A stretch of DNA of 64,000 nucleotides from Tubulanus polymorphus (lineage: Eukaryota > Nemertea > Palaeonemertea > Tubulaniformes > Tubulanidae), in assembly GCF_964204645.1 (NCBI RefSeq), contig NC_134030.1, positions 16,869,110 to 16,933,109 of the forward strand. The letters are read 5' to 3'. The position numbers and the translations under genes are program-made. The notes below the pieces were generated by a model. It did no database searches and was not told the origin of the DNA. It saw nothing but the letters and a program-made list of their open reading frames with translations. Positions within the stretch are counted from its first letter, which is position 1, and the number at the start of each line of letters is the position of its first letter. This document shows positions 44,485 through 55,006 of this stretch, piece by piece.

Positions 44485-45635
44485 CGGTGTTGTCATATCG
44501 CGGAAAGACGGAATCGCGGAATTTTCCAAAAACGCGGAATTTCTTCATTTTTACTATAAATAGTAAACAGGTTTTCCCACGGGGATACCCACTGTCGGAC
44601 AGGGCACCGGACCCAGGTTTTCAACACCGGGAATTAGTATTTGATAATTTATTATATCACCAGTCAACAACTTAACGATACTGTTCCAAATAATGGAGAA
44701 CCTAGGCAATACGTGCTTTGCGAATTCAGTGATACAGAGTATCGCTGCATTAACTGAAGGAATACAAATCGATGGTACGTAAACGTAGGATTTGTGATGA
44801 CACCATGGGTCATTCTCAAGGACTCACTTCCGAGTTAAGATTTGACTCTGATCTCTGGATTTAAAACATTGGAAATGAATTGATTCTAAGTAACTCAGAG
44901 TTAACTCACAACTGTGGAACTGGATCGATGTCAGACGAAAATAAATAGACATTATGTTTATTTCATTCTGGTTTAAGATTGTTCATGCGTGTTGTGTGTC
45001 TACATTGTTGTTATAAGCGAAGAATGTGGTTTATCTTTTAGAATTAAATGATATGAAAGATTATAAAATGGTTTCGTTTTTTTTAATTTTTACTTTGTGA
45101 GTGCTATAACATATATGTTCCTATGCTGATTATTTGGATCAAAAGAATTTTATTGGTACCGGTACTGGACGGCCGTAAAATTATAATAATTTCAAAGGAA
45201 TTTGAACCGGTACTTGTTCGGTCGTAGGATTTCATGTTTGCAACCATCTACAACTACGGTCCGACACCGCGAACGTGCTCAATATTTATCTGATAATATT
45301 CGTTTCTGAAGTTCTCAAAAAGTCGATGAACTTCGATAACCGAAGTTTGCCTAGTAGAAATAGACATTAGGTGCCTGGTCTCTTTCACCTCACTTGATTC
45401 TGACTTCTTCTACAGGTGGCAGCCAGTCAACGGTATCGTAATATAATAATTCCATATAAAATTGCCTGCAAATAATGGGATTCGAACCTAAGTCGTTGCA
45501 TCGATCAGTCCGGTGCCCTGTCCGACAGTGGGTATTCCCGTGGGAAAACCTGTTTACTATTTAAAGTAAAAATAAAGAAATTCCGCGTTTTTGGAAAATT
45601 CCGCGATTCCGTCTTTCCGCGATATGACAACACCA
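44485..45635. mobile_element. Mutator-like non-autonomous element in the SGNH ORF
   Basis: 1,151 bp with inverted ends of about 125 bp starting GGTGTTGTCATATCGCGGAA and ending in the complement, between 9-bp duplications TACAGAGGG. Long inverted ends plus 9-bp duplications are Mutator hallmarks. The interior has no gene. The end carries ACCTAAGTCGTTGCATCGAT plus a GGGATTCGAA box, like a tRNA-derived fragment. Confidence 0.8.
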
Positions 45636-45644
45636 TACAGAGGG
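45636..45644. repeat. 9-bp target duplication TACAGAGGG, right
   Basis: Matches 44476-44484; the interrupted reading resumes here. Confidence 0.85.
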
Positions 45645-45731
45645 ATCCATTATCGACCGAAGGCAGTCAACGAAGTAGTTCGTCATGTTATTGCCTCCGT
45701 CAAGAGTCATCTAGAGTCCTAAGTTTTGGAC

Positions 45732-45809
45732 ACCTCACTACGGTCAATACCCACTCTACGAAACCTGGCCACCTTACTACGGTCAATACCCACTCTACGA
45801 AACCTGGCC
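45732..45809. repeat. 39-bp tandem duplication
   Basis: Two copies of a unit containing TACGGTCAATACCCACTCTA (45732-45770 and 45771-45809), with one base different, just after the SGNH ORF stop. Confidence 0.85.
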
Positions 45810-46267
45810 TTTTGACTTATGCATCCCTGGCTGTCCTGCTTCTGTGGATTAGAACTTTTTCTGCTGGCCTCCTACTATTACTTTTTCAGCGCTACTGGAA
45901 TCATCATACATCATAGACCATCACTTGTATATAGACCATCATTTGTATCAAGACCGCAAGTACCGACACGTGAGTAGGTGTGGGGATGGCGGGGCCAACA
46001 CTGGATATCGGTAAATGGCCAGCCATCTACCCTGCAGCGGTGAACCCGAGTCTACCTCGTGCTTCAGGAATCGATTCAGTAGAAGTGTTAATAATCATTT
46101 AAACTCATATGGACACCGTGCTATAACATCGCGTGTTATCTCTTGTGAACATTTTCGATGGAAACCCTGCGCGTTGGACTTACATGTTATCATGTTGGAC
46201 TTATAGTATTGCAAAAGTTATCTTTGGTACTGATCCGTGTTTCAGTACGCATTTTTAGGAGGAGTGG

Positions 46268-46442
46268 TGTAACGGTGTGACTGCGACGTAATTATATTGT
46301 AATATAGTGTATTTGTATTTGTATTTGTAATAATAAATGTTAACGATAGGTGGCGTATCTGTCGCTCTCTTGAAAAGAAGTCCTGACGAGTTGTGTGTGC
46401 TTCTATTGTCCCGGCTCAAGACTCTGATTGTCCCCTATAACA
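46268..46442 (+). repeat. 3' LTR of the gypsy element
   Basis: Begins TGTAACGGTGTGAC and ends CCCTATAACA, 175 bp, right after the purine-rich AGGAGGAGTGG (a polypurine tract). It contains AATAAA. TG...CA ends and the tract place the border well; no 5' LTR partner is in the window to confirm. Confidence 0.65.
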
Positions 46443-46763
46443 GCGGCGATTAACCCCGATATACCCATAAGAATACCCCAAGACGACAATTGTTACAAAA
46501 AATTTATTTTTGTACACTTCAAAAATAAACTTGTATATCCCTAGAATGCTTCAATAACATTATAATTTGTACATGTATGAACTTAATTAAATTTTGTGTG
46601 AGTTTGGTTGCCAGAAATTGAAGTATGCTGAAGCAGCATTGATGTGAAAACTGAAAATGAAAATTCCGTTGACACCTATGTCACACCTGCACCATTTTTG
46701 CATTCATATTTTGTAGTTTGTAAACACTATAAATGCTCTTTTATATCATTTTATGTAAGAATA

Positions 46764-47482
46764 CAGTAAACTCTGCCTAAGTCGGATCCGGCCGAGTCGT
46801 ATAACCGTATACCACCTGTAGTCGTATCAACTCGGTGCAATATTTAAAAGAAAATTCAGTTTCCTATAAAAAGTGATGCTTTCGTTTTCAACTAAGCCGT
46901 AGCCGGTCAAGTCGGATAATCGCTTTTCTCGTAGCACTGGCTTTTCGTTTTCGTTACTTACTGCGCCTAACTCTCATATACTGAACGACCATTGGTATAA
47001 CCAGTATTATTTAACCCCCAGTGAATTCTGACAATTTATGACCGGACCAATAATGCTCATAGGGCTGGCGTCGATGGTTGCAAACAGTAATAAATGAATT
47101 CAGCGGGAGGGTTCGAATCCCGGATAAATGACGCTGACAGCAGAGCAACTGCTGGCATGCAAACACCCGGCATGTGAATGCTGACGAGGGGGTTCCCCGT
47201 CTACAGATTGAGATAGGGCCAATCGATCGTACATCAGACAGATGATACAAGCCGCAAACCACCAAAAACTGAGGTTACTTATTCAAATAGTACACTTGAT
47301 TATTGGTTACGTTTTTTTCTGCATATAACAGTTTTTACAGTGAATAAACCGTATATCAGCAACCGTAGTCCTTAAAAAATTAGTTCCAAAATATTAAAAA
47401 GAATTTGCCTTCCAAGTCGGATTCCCGCTATGTCGGACGAAATCATCGGGAACAAATTGATCCGACTTAGCGGAGTTCACTG
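46764..47482. mobile_element. Tigger/pogo-like MITE with SINE-like insert
   Basis: CAGTAAACTCTGCCTAAGTC...TTCACTG ends form inverted repeats of about 25 bp between TA dinucleotides (46762-46763, 47483-47484). Interior GAGGGTTCGAATCCCGG (~47105) looks like a tRNA-derived B box followed by GAGGGGGTTCCCCGTCTACA, so a SINE may have landed inside. No transposase. Confidence 0.6.
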
Positions 47483-47484
47483 TA

Positions 47485-47910
47485 TAGCTTTGTCAATATA
47501 TCATGGGCATATCCTGTCAATAATGCAAAATAAGAAATATTTTATTCGAAAAATCTGCTTCCGTTAACAGTTGTCACACCTGCAATACATGTCACACCTG
47601 CAACAATACTCTTACAAAAATGGCTTCATATTCATTCATGAAAAATTAAAGCTCCTCATATTTTTCTCAAACCTTTTATGCTTCTAAAAGCCCCAATTCT
47701 GATATTAGTAACTTGATGGAATCTTTTTGATACAATTTTCGGTTCAAGTATAAAATATGATGATAAACTCCCTCATTGCGGAAGCTTGAGATAAAATGAA
47801 TGAGTGATTCGGTTCATAATTCTGTATTTTAATTATAACATCGGCAATCCCGACATTCCGACACTCCCGACATACCGGCAATCCGACATACCGAAAATTT
47901 GACATACTAC
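47485..47910. other. Gene-free AT-rich stretch
   Basis: No gene. Short CGACATACCG / CCGACATTCC repeats near 47850-47905 lead into the minisatellite. Confidence 0.4.
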
Positions 47911-48198
47911 GATCCCAGCACCTCTCTATAGGGGATTATTAGGTACCAAACACCCCACGATCCCTGCACCTCTATACAGGTGAATATTAGGAACCAAACA
48001 CCCCACGATCCCAGCACCTCTTTTCAGGGGAATATTAGGAATCAAACGCCTCACGATCCCAGCATCTCTGTACAGAGGAATACAAGGAACCAAACACCCC
48101 ACGATCCCTGCACTTCTGTACAGAGGAATATTAGGAACCAAACACCCTACGATCCCAGCACCTCTGTACTGGGGAATATTAAAAACCAATGCCCCCAC
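47911..48198. repeat. 48-bp minisatellite, six units
   Basis: Six units of 48 bp beginning GATCCCAGCACCTCTGTACA or similar. Because 48 is a multiple of three, both strands stay open, but this is a repeat and not a gene. Confidence 0.92.
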
Positions 48199-49155
48199 GA
48201 TCTTTGTGAATCCTCAAACCGAGACAGTGCTCCAAAGAAACTTGACTCGACGCTCGAATGAGATCAATGCCTATTTATTTCTTGTCTTTAAACACGATAA
48301 ACTGAAAGATACAAACAGTATGTTTACATTCTCAGTTATAGATACAACTAGCGGTGCTGCCATCGTTTAGCAAGTGTGCAAACTAAAAATTCAACAGATA
48401 TACACTAAGCATCTTAAATCTTTCTTATGAATAAAGCTAATGCAGGGGTAACAACAATAAGTGTTGCACCTGAATGGAGAAGCATTACAGATAAAGTAAA
48501 ATGAACAAAGATTAAAACTAGATTACACGAGGAAAGGGCCAAAATGGCGCCAAATATGAACCAAGGAATATATCTATATTTAGGCGAGAACTACAAAATG
48601 ATATCTTACTCATAAGAATAACGAGTATGTAAAATAATTGCTTACAGAAACATTCGACCACATATAAAATCACGGGTCTCGGAGAGAAAAACACGAGGGA
48701 AAGAAAACTCAACCAGTCTTCACTGGACCAGTTACACGCTCTAAGACGTGGCAAGAAAAGCGAGTTAATTATCGCCGAAAACCAACAAATTCCAAACCGA
48801 CATAACATACCATACCCCCAATAGGGCAGGGCCCTATTAACACCAACGAATGGTCAAATGCTTAGGTTTACATTAAAAAGAACAAACCAACCTCACATGA
48901 GCCTATAATCATACAGTTACGGTGCTTGACTTGTTATAGTATCTAATATCATAATTCAAGAAACCTGAATTCGCGACTTGACCATCATTATGAAATTGTT
49001 TATAGATCTCACTTTGATTTTAACTCACTAGTCTATACATATAAATGCGTAAGTACATAAGACAACACACGTGCCTTAAAAATGCGGGTTAATTTAATGG
49101 CAAAATATACAGTCCTTATACTGCTCAGAAATTCGCGTTAAACTTTACGGGATAA
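48199..49155. other. Gene-free stretch, probable 3' end of the BEL element
   Basis: No gene. It lies downstream of the BEL/Pao integrase stop on the minus strand, so 3' untranslated sequence and an LTR are expected, but I could not delimit LTR ends. Confidence 0.35.
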
Positions 49156-50690
49156 TTAAGCCTCCGATTCCAATATTATGCACAATTTATCCACTGGTCT
49201 ACGGAATTCGCCTACCGATGTTTTTACTGTAACAGCTCTGACGTATCCGTTTAAATCGCACTCGACGCTTTTCACAATTCCACGAACCCAAGAGCTCCTG
49301 ATATTAGAGTCCATAATAAGAACGATATCGCCTACGGTCACATTTCTGCGAGAACGGTGCCACTTTGAGCGCACTTGTAAAAAACGCATATATTCGTCCG
49401 ACCACCGCTTCCAGAATTGAGTGGCCAAGTATTGCACTTGTAGCCATCGGCGTTTGATGTAACTGTCCTTACTGTCGAAAGTTCCAGTTGGAAAGTCGGA
49501 TTTTGGTTCAATATGTAATGCGTGATTCGGGGTTAGCGGCTTTGGGTCGTCGTTGTCAAACTCATATAGAGGCGGTTATTAATAACCATTTCCGCTTCGC
49601 ACAGAACGGTATAGAACAGCTCGTCGCTCAGAGACTGTTGACGCAATAAGTGAAACAGGATTTTACGCACCGTCCTAATTATGCGCTCCCGAATACCTCC
49701 GAAGTGAGAGCCTAAAGGGTTAAAGCCGGAACTATTGCCCTTTTGAGGCGTCCACCAACTCGGATAACGCCGTCTTTAATGCAAGGGTCTAACACATACA
49801 GAGGGCTATTCTTAGAAACTCTGCCGATTCCATCGGTACTCATAGCGGTTAACTACTTGTCGAAGCTAGTCTTCTACACGTGTTTCACAATACGTTCCTC
49901 TGCTTGTTCAAGCATGCCGGTCGTAAGATGAATTTTAGAATCGTCAGATCGAGCATTACGTCCAATTCTCCCGCGTAGTCGTCTCACGCATTGGATTAGC
50001 CATGATACGCTTCTCTTGACTTTCCACCAACATGAATAGTGGTTAATCAACTCCTCTAACGGGTGTTGAGGGCTGTCGACTAAACTTGTGGCCATAGCGG
50101 GGGCTTTCTTGACTTCGACATCGTCTTCCCTTATCTCGCGATCTATATTCCCGCTCGGCCAACCTACTTCGGGTACGTGTAGAAAGGCTGGACCGTGAAA
50201 CCATGTCTGATTAACTACGGTAGATTTCTTAGGGTTTACGCCTCTCGATGCATAATCGGTGGGATTTAGTTTAGTGGCCACGTATCACCACTGATCAACT
50301 CTGCTTCCTTCGCGGATAACGTTAACCCGATTCGCTATGAACGTTTGATACCTCGCCGTTTCGTTGGCGATGTAACGCAGCACACTTTTACTATCGGTTC
50401 ATAAAACAACATCATTTACTGGAAATTCGACCTGTTTCAATAGCATCTTGTTCAAACGCGCAGCCATCGCCGCTGCGGTCAATTCCATCCTAGGGATTGT
50501 GACCTTTTTCAGAGGCGCCACCCTGGATTTGGACATAACTAGTTGACAGGCCACTCGATTGTTGACTTGTCTACTGTTCTCAGGTAACAGACTACACCGT
50601 AACCTGTTTCACTCGCATCTGCGAAGTAGTGTGATAGGGAAAATGTAGAATTCACAACTTAGGCTATTTCGCCGCGACGTGGACACGTAT
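49156..50690 (-). pseudogene. BEL/Pao pol: RNase H to integrase C-terminus
   Basis: From right to left on the minus strand: RNase H-type start (YFADASETGYGVVCYLR, ~50640-50590), a TKLNPTDYASRGV block (~50270), a linker to DELFYTVLCEAEMVINN and FDNDDPKPLTPNHAL (~49590-49510), and the C-terminal DUF5641-like block QFWKRWSDEYMRFLQVR...GDIVLIMD...VRGIVKSVECDLNGYVRAV, stop at 49156. The integrase catalytic core is largely missing: the reading jumps near 49745 from before the core to GFNPLGSHFGGIRERI. This internal deletion plus stops (near 50400 and 50545) make it inactive. It joins the 53165-56467 part across an inserted transposon. Confidence 0.8.
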
Positions 50691-50837
50691 TGTCCACAAA
50701 CAATTGAAATAGCAAATGGCGACACTCGAATGTGGTTCATTATCAGCGTAGGCGTCCTATTCATCTATATAATCCCTTTTGTAAGAGATGACCTGTCGAT
50801 GATTTATTGGTGTCATGAAAACAATGAACAAAATTAA

Positions 50838-52190
50838 AAAAATGAAATCAATCGTTGAAATAGAATGAGGGGAGAATCATCTGTATCATTATTCTGATGA
50901 TGGTGCAAACCAAATAACGAGAAAGGGAGTTCTTACTCCAGGCTCATGGGCGTCATGGGCAGAGTGTACTACTGATGCTGGTGTTTATATGCAAAATCAC
51001 CTAGAAAGAGATGAGCCTGCGAGGTTGATATACGAGAATGTTACGGAGGGGAAAAAACGTCTATCATATTTCATTCATCGAGTTATGAGGAGGTAGGTTT
51101 TCAAGGCTAACAAGGAAAATAAAAATTTCCAATAATATTAGGAGATCAAACTTAACTCCTGCCCAAACCACATGGGGGATGCTCAGACCCAGCCCGATGT
51201 AGCCAAAATATGATATAAACAGGCTCAAAAAAGTACATAACATGTAACGATTGTATTTAAGACTGAAACCCATTATTTCAAGTAATTCTTCCATTATACA
51301 GCATTTGAGGTAGCAATGAAAAGCATAATATAATTATTTTGAAAATCCCAGGTCCAATGGGCCGCATATTTTTTTTTTAAATTATGGAATATATACTAAT
51401 CAATTTTATTTTTCAGGATGATAGCAACGTCAACATTTGGAGGGATAATATAATTATTTTGAAAATCCCAGGTCCAATGGGCCGCATATTTTTTTTTTAA
51501 ATTATGGAATATATACTAATCAATTTTATTTTTCAGGATGATAGCAACGTCAACATTTGGAGGGAGGACAAGGTATACGACTGAACGAAATCGGTGAAGA
51601 GCGTCAACTGAATCATCCACCAGCCGACGTTGCGCAGCGGGCAGTGGGATGGTCCCCAGTAAATGTAGGTCAACCACCACAAGTAACCATGGTACAGCCT
51701 CCAGTAGATGAGGGCCAACCACCTCAAGAAGCCATGGTACAGCCTCCAGCAGATGAAGGCCAACCACCCCAAGAAGCCGTGGTACAGCCCCCAGTAGATG
51801 AGGGCCAACCACCCCAAGAAGCCATGGTACAGCCTCCAGCAGATGAAGGCCAACCACCCCAAGAAGCCGTGGTACAGCCTCCAGCGCGTCAGCAGCATGG
51901 AGAACAGCATCAGGAAGTTCCCAGGGAACCTATCGTTCGTGGAGCATATCCTCCGTTTATCCACGATATACTAGGGCCGAATAGACCGCCAGGCGTTCAG
52001 AGAGACCCCTGGGAGCAATAGTCAGGCGTGGTTGGGAAAGCTGGCATACTGTACGTCGGTGTTGTTACCTCCACTCATTCAGGAAATCACTCGGAGTAGT
52101 CAAGCCTTCCGGGAGCATATAGTGGCTATGAATAGCGGACATAACAATCATAAGAACGATGAAAATAACAACAACAATTAGACGCCGTTG
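50838..52190 (+). CDS. Second gene of the DDE_Tnp_4 element, with 15-residue repeats; unrecognised
   Basis: Plus-strand pieces: about 50860-51093 reads HLYHYSDDGANQITRKGV, then PGSWASWAECTTDAGVYMQN. After an intron-like gap with an AG acceptor at ~51537 the reading runs through 51565-52021 (AVGWSPVNVGQPPQVTMVQP), including five copies of a 15-residue unit (DEGQPPQEAMVQPPA), to WEQ and a TAG. Past it, WLGKLAYCTSVLLPPLIQEI and a His/Asn-rich tail are readable to 52180. I do not recognise it. PIF/Harbinger elements carry a second, Myb-like DNA-binding protein, and this could be a counterpart, but no Myb motif is visible. Exon borders are uncertain. Confidence 0.35.
51325..51564. repeat. Exact 120-bp tandem duplication
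   Basis: 51325-51444 and 51445-51564 are identical as far as I can read, including TTTTTCAG|GATGATAGCAACGTC, a splice-acceptor-like site. Perfect identity implies a very recent duplication or an assembly artefact. Confidence 0.85.
51663..51889 (+). repeat. 45-bp coding minisatellite
   Basis: About five units of 45 bp (GATGAGGGCCAACCACC...), giving the 15-residue repeat in the plus-strand gene. Confidence 0.85.
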
Positions 52191-52478
52191 TAGTGGTTGA
52201 AATCACAATATCCATCAAATTACCATGGATGAACTGTCTCAGTTACTTTATTTTTTTTTGTATTTTATACGTACAGTGTATATTAGTTTTAGTTTTGTTA
52301 TTTTATTCAATGATGCTGAAAATTAAGATTAGCCAACAATATCATCGATTGCTTCTAAATTCGTGAAATACACATACATCTAGTAAAGCAAAACTATCGT
52401 AATTGTTCAAAATACATTCGAGCGTGTCTTTGGGCCAAAAATGCGCAAACATCAGCTACAGTTGGAAACATATCGATT

Positions 52479-53163
52479 TCATGACGGTATAGGATGCCAA
52501 CTACCCGGTACGTTTTGAATATTCTGATTATGTGCTCGACAAAAACGTTTTCGATTAAGTTCTCTATCGAAAAGTCTCATTTCAGGACGAGAATCCGGAT
52601 CCACAGCTCTTATTGTAGGTTCCCTGAATGGGGTAATCTGGGGATACCTATTTCCGTAACCTTTATCCGCCATTAAGTTGCATTCTGCCGGGAAATTTAA
52701 ATCCATTCCAGGACCAATATTGGGGATTTGAAGAATTTGTCCCGCGTCATTCATACGACCGAAAAAACCGTACTGGATGAACCGTACTATCCGTTTGTTA
52801 TCAATAATGATTTGAGTACTTAAGCAATGATATTTATGGTGACCACTATAAAAGTTCCTCTGATCATTCTCGGGTCGTTGAATTTCATGTACAGTGCCGT
52901 CTATAGCACCAACAACACATAGTAAAATGTGTATGTCCCCATCATTTGTCTCCATTCATCATCTTCGGGCCAGCGAATTGACTGGCTACAATAATTCCAA
53001 AAAACTATTAGCATTTCATTTATAACAGAGTTCACGATGGTTTCTTCAATATCAAATATAACTGCCAGGACATAGTAAGGTTGATACGTCTTTAACCAGC
53101 ACAGAAATAATAATATCCGGTTATTAATATCCAGTTTATGATTTCGTCCAGAGCCGTGATTGC
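52479..53163 (-). pseudogene. DDE_Tnp_4 transposase (PIF/Harbinger- or ISL2EU-like)
   Basis: Minus-strand reading: LDINNRILLFLCWLKTYQPY (helical N-terminal part, like the HTH_Tnp_4 region), WPEDDEWRQMM, then after a one-base shift near 52945 the catalytic domain: VVGAIDGTVHEIQRPE (first Asp), NFYSGHHKYHCLSTQIII, LMADKGYGNRYP (second Asp) and MRLFDRELNRKRFCRAHN (Glu). These are the spaced motifs of DDE_Tnp_4 transposases; the stop is at 52479. The start is missing because the element is truncated at its right end, where BEL sequence begins. Confidence 0.8.
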
Positions 53164-53164
53164 G

Positions 53165-54975
53165 TGGAGTCCGGATCTGCTCCAGGTTGGAAACACCCTC
53201 GAACCACGATTTAAAACGCTTCCGATACAAGTCGCAAATTTCTTCGTCCTATCCGACGTTAGATTTGCACAGTTCTTGTAGTAAGATCTTCGCAGGCAGT
53301 ATGAATGGTGATGCTAACCCTACCGGGTTGTACACTGCGCTCACGACAGACAGAATTCCTCGACGTGTTACAGGTTTGTTATCGTCAAGATTTATTTTGA
53401 AAGTCAGTTCATTATACTCTGCATCCCATATGACGCCTAACGCGCGATCCGTGGGAAGACAGCCGTCAAGGTCGAGACTTACAATCGATGGCCATTCTTG
53501 AGCCGGGGAGACCTTCATAACCTCGCGGCTACTGCTAAGAATTTTGTGGAGATGAAACCGCCATCGGAACACGTTTTAACGGTAGCGCGAAATAGATCCA
53601 CTGCCTCGTCGACGGTATAGTACGAGCGCAAATGGTCATCCACGTAGAATGACCGTGTGATGGCACTTACTTCGTCTGCATTCTTGATCTCGCCCCATCG
53701 TTGCACCGCTGTACGCAGCGCTAAGTTAGCGCAACACGGAGACGACGTACCGCCGAACAGATGCACGACCATTCGGTAGCATTGTGGCTTGTTATCGAGG
53801 TTGTCGCCTTCCCACCACAGGGATCTAAGATAGTCCGTATGGTTCTTTGCGACGCGTACCTGATGAAACATTGATTCTATGTCGGCTGATACGGCCACTG
53901 GTTTCTCCCTGAATCTCAAGAGGACGGCAACAAGGTTAAGGTTATTCGTTAAGTCGGGACCCTGCAACAGGGCATCGTTGAGTGATACGCCGTTGTATTT
54001 AGCCGCACAATCGAAAACTACGCGTAATTTAGCCTTCTTAGGATGATACACCCCGTGATGCGGTATGTACCAAACTTCGGAGGTCTTATGAAGATCTGCT
54101 TCGGGGACTAACTCGGCATACCCTTTACTGATGACGTCGTTCATACACGCTACGTACTCGGCACGGAGTCGCGAATCTGCCATAAGCCGTTTCCGTAAGT
54201 TCGTCAGGCGAGATTCGGCGGCAGGTCTGTTGCACGGCAACTTAATACTTTCCCTAAAGGGTAGGGATATTTCGTAATGCCCATCTACGAGTTTGATTTG
54301 ACTCCCGACCTTTTCCATAAAGGCTCGATCTTCCTGTGACCACTGTTTTTCATCGTCGATTGTTCTCTCGGTGAAGCCGAAGTTAAAGGTTTCCACGAGA
54401 CGAGATTCGAGGTTCTTCAATTCTTCGTTTTCGGTTAACCACGTTCGGTGAACGACTTTATTCTTAGATTTTTCTCTGACTACATTCCATACGACCCAAC
54501 CCAGTGTGGTAATGGCCGCGTATGGGCTTCCGCTGGGACCAGTCCATATCGCAGTCGGGGTGAACGCGTCGGGAACGTTTGCGCCAATCATCAGGCCAAC
54601 TTCGGTCTTTAATCTGGCAAATGGTCTCAGCGAGTTGAGGTGAGGCCATGACTGTAGCTCTCCTTCTTTGTCCATATCTTCTTCGGTGACGGGGATGCTT
54701 TGTAGTGTGTAAACGGCTGGGAGCTTTACGGAGCCCTCGTCGACCATTTCCAACGGGCGGACTTCCAGCCCAGCGACCTTACATGTTTTAATGAGTTCAC
54801 CGTTGGGTGAATTCACGGTTCCTACATTTATGTTTGACGGTCGTTTCGAAGCTCCCAATTTTTCCGCTAACTTGACACAGCAGATCGAGATGGAGCTGCC
54901 TGGGTCTAAGAAGGCGTATGTTACGACTTCTTTCAGACCGCCTTTGGTGCGCAGTCTGACGGGAACTACGGCCAT
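53165..54975 (-). pseudogene. BEL/Pao pol: aspartic protease and reverse transcriptase
   Basis: A 486-codon open stretch (54975-53515) on the minus strand. The N-terminal DUF1758-type aspartic protease has FLDPGSSISICCVKLAEKLG, where DPGSS corresponds to the D(S/T)G active site. LMIGANVPDAF and ITTLGWVVW follow. The reverse transcriptase has VYHPKKAKLRVVFDCAAKY, GPDLTNNLNLVAVLLRFRE, SADIESMFHQVRV and FYVDDHL with the catalytic YVDD. After a frame change near 53540 it continues as ALGVIWDAEYNELTF and ILSVVSAVYNPVGLASPFIL to 53249, then RKRFKSWFEGVSNLEQ to the insertion edge at 53165. Protein order is typical of BEL/Pao. Largely intact apart from the frame change and a stop near 53245. Confidence 0.9.
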
Positions 54976-55006
54976 GGATCCTTGAATTTCTTCCGAATCA
55001 GAGAAA

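Larger units (their letters stand above)
43726..45722 (+). pseudogene. Extra 3' ORF of the gypsy element: SGNH-hydrolase-like domain
   Basis: The reading starts at MSDVLQLDTLNEI inside the pol tail in another frame, with stops at 43766 and 43811. It then runs through a helical region to ILLLSDSMFKGV (~44101), AHSGHRVEDVS, VVVNHGVNNAREFSDTV and HLPVPKAPCMRGKRE. It is cut by the MITE at 44485-45635 and resumes at GIHYRPKAVNEVV, stopping at 45720-45722. A Ser in (G/S)DSM near the N-terminus, a G.N block and a late H-containing block in that order are the layout of SGNH/GDSL hydrolases. Here the first Gly is Ser, and one frame change lies near 44150. The catalytic assignment is inferred. Such a domain is known in some LINE ORF1 proteins; in a gypsy element it would be unusual. 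Confidence 0.5.
50691..53164. mobile_element. DDE_Tnp_4 (PIF/Harbinger- or ISL2EU-like) transposon inside the BEL element
   Basis: The BEL reading stops at about 53165 (NLEQIRTPR) and resumes near 50690, so this stretch is an insert. It holds a minus-strand transposase (52479-53163) and a plus-strand second gene with a 15-residue repeat (about 50838-52190). CGTGG lies at both junctions and may be a target duplication. I could not find convincing inverted ends, and the transposase N-terminus is missing, so the right end is probably truncated. Confidence 0.6.

Noticed and set aside
47926-48261. Long open readings on both strands over the 48-bp minisatellite
   Set aside because: They stay open only because the unit is a multiple of three. 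No domain, start context or splice site supports a gene.
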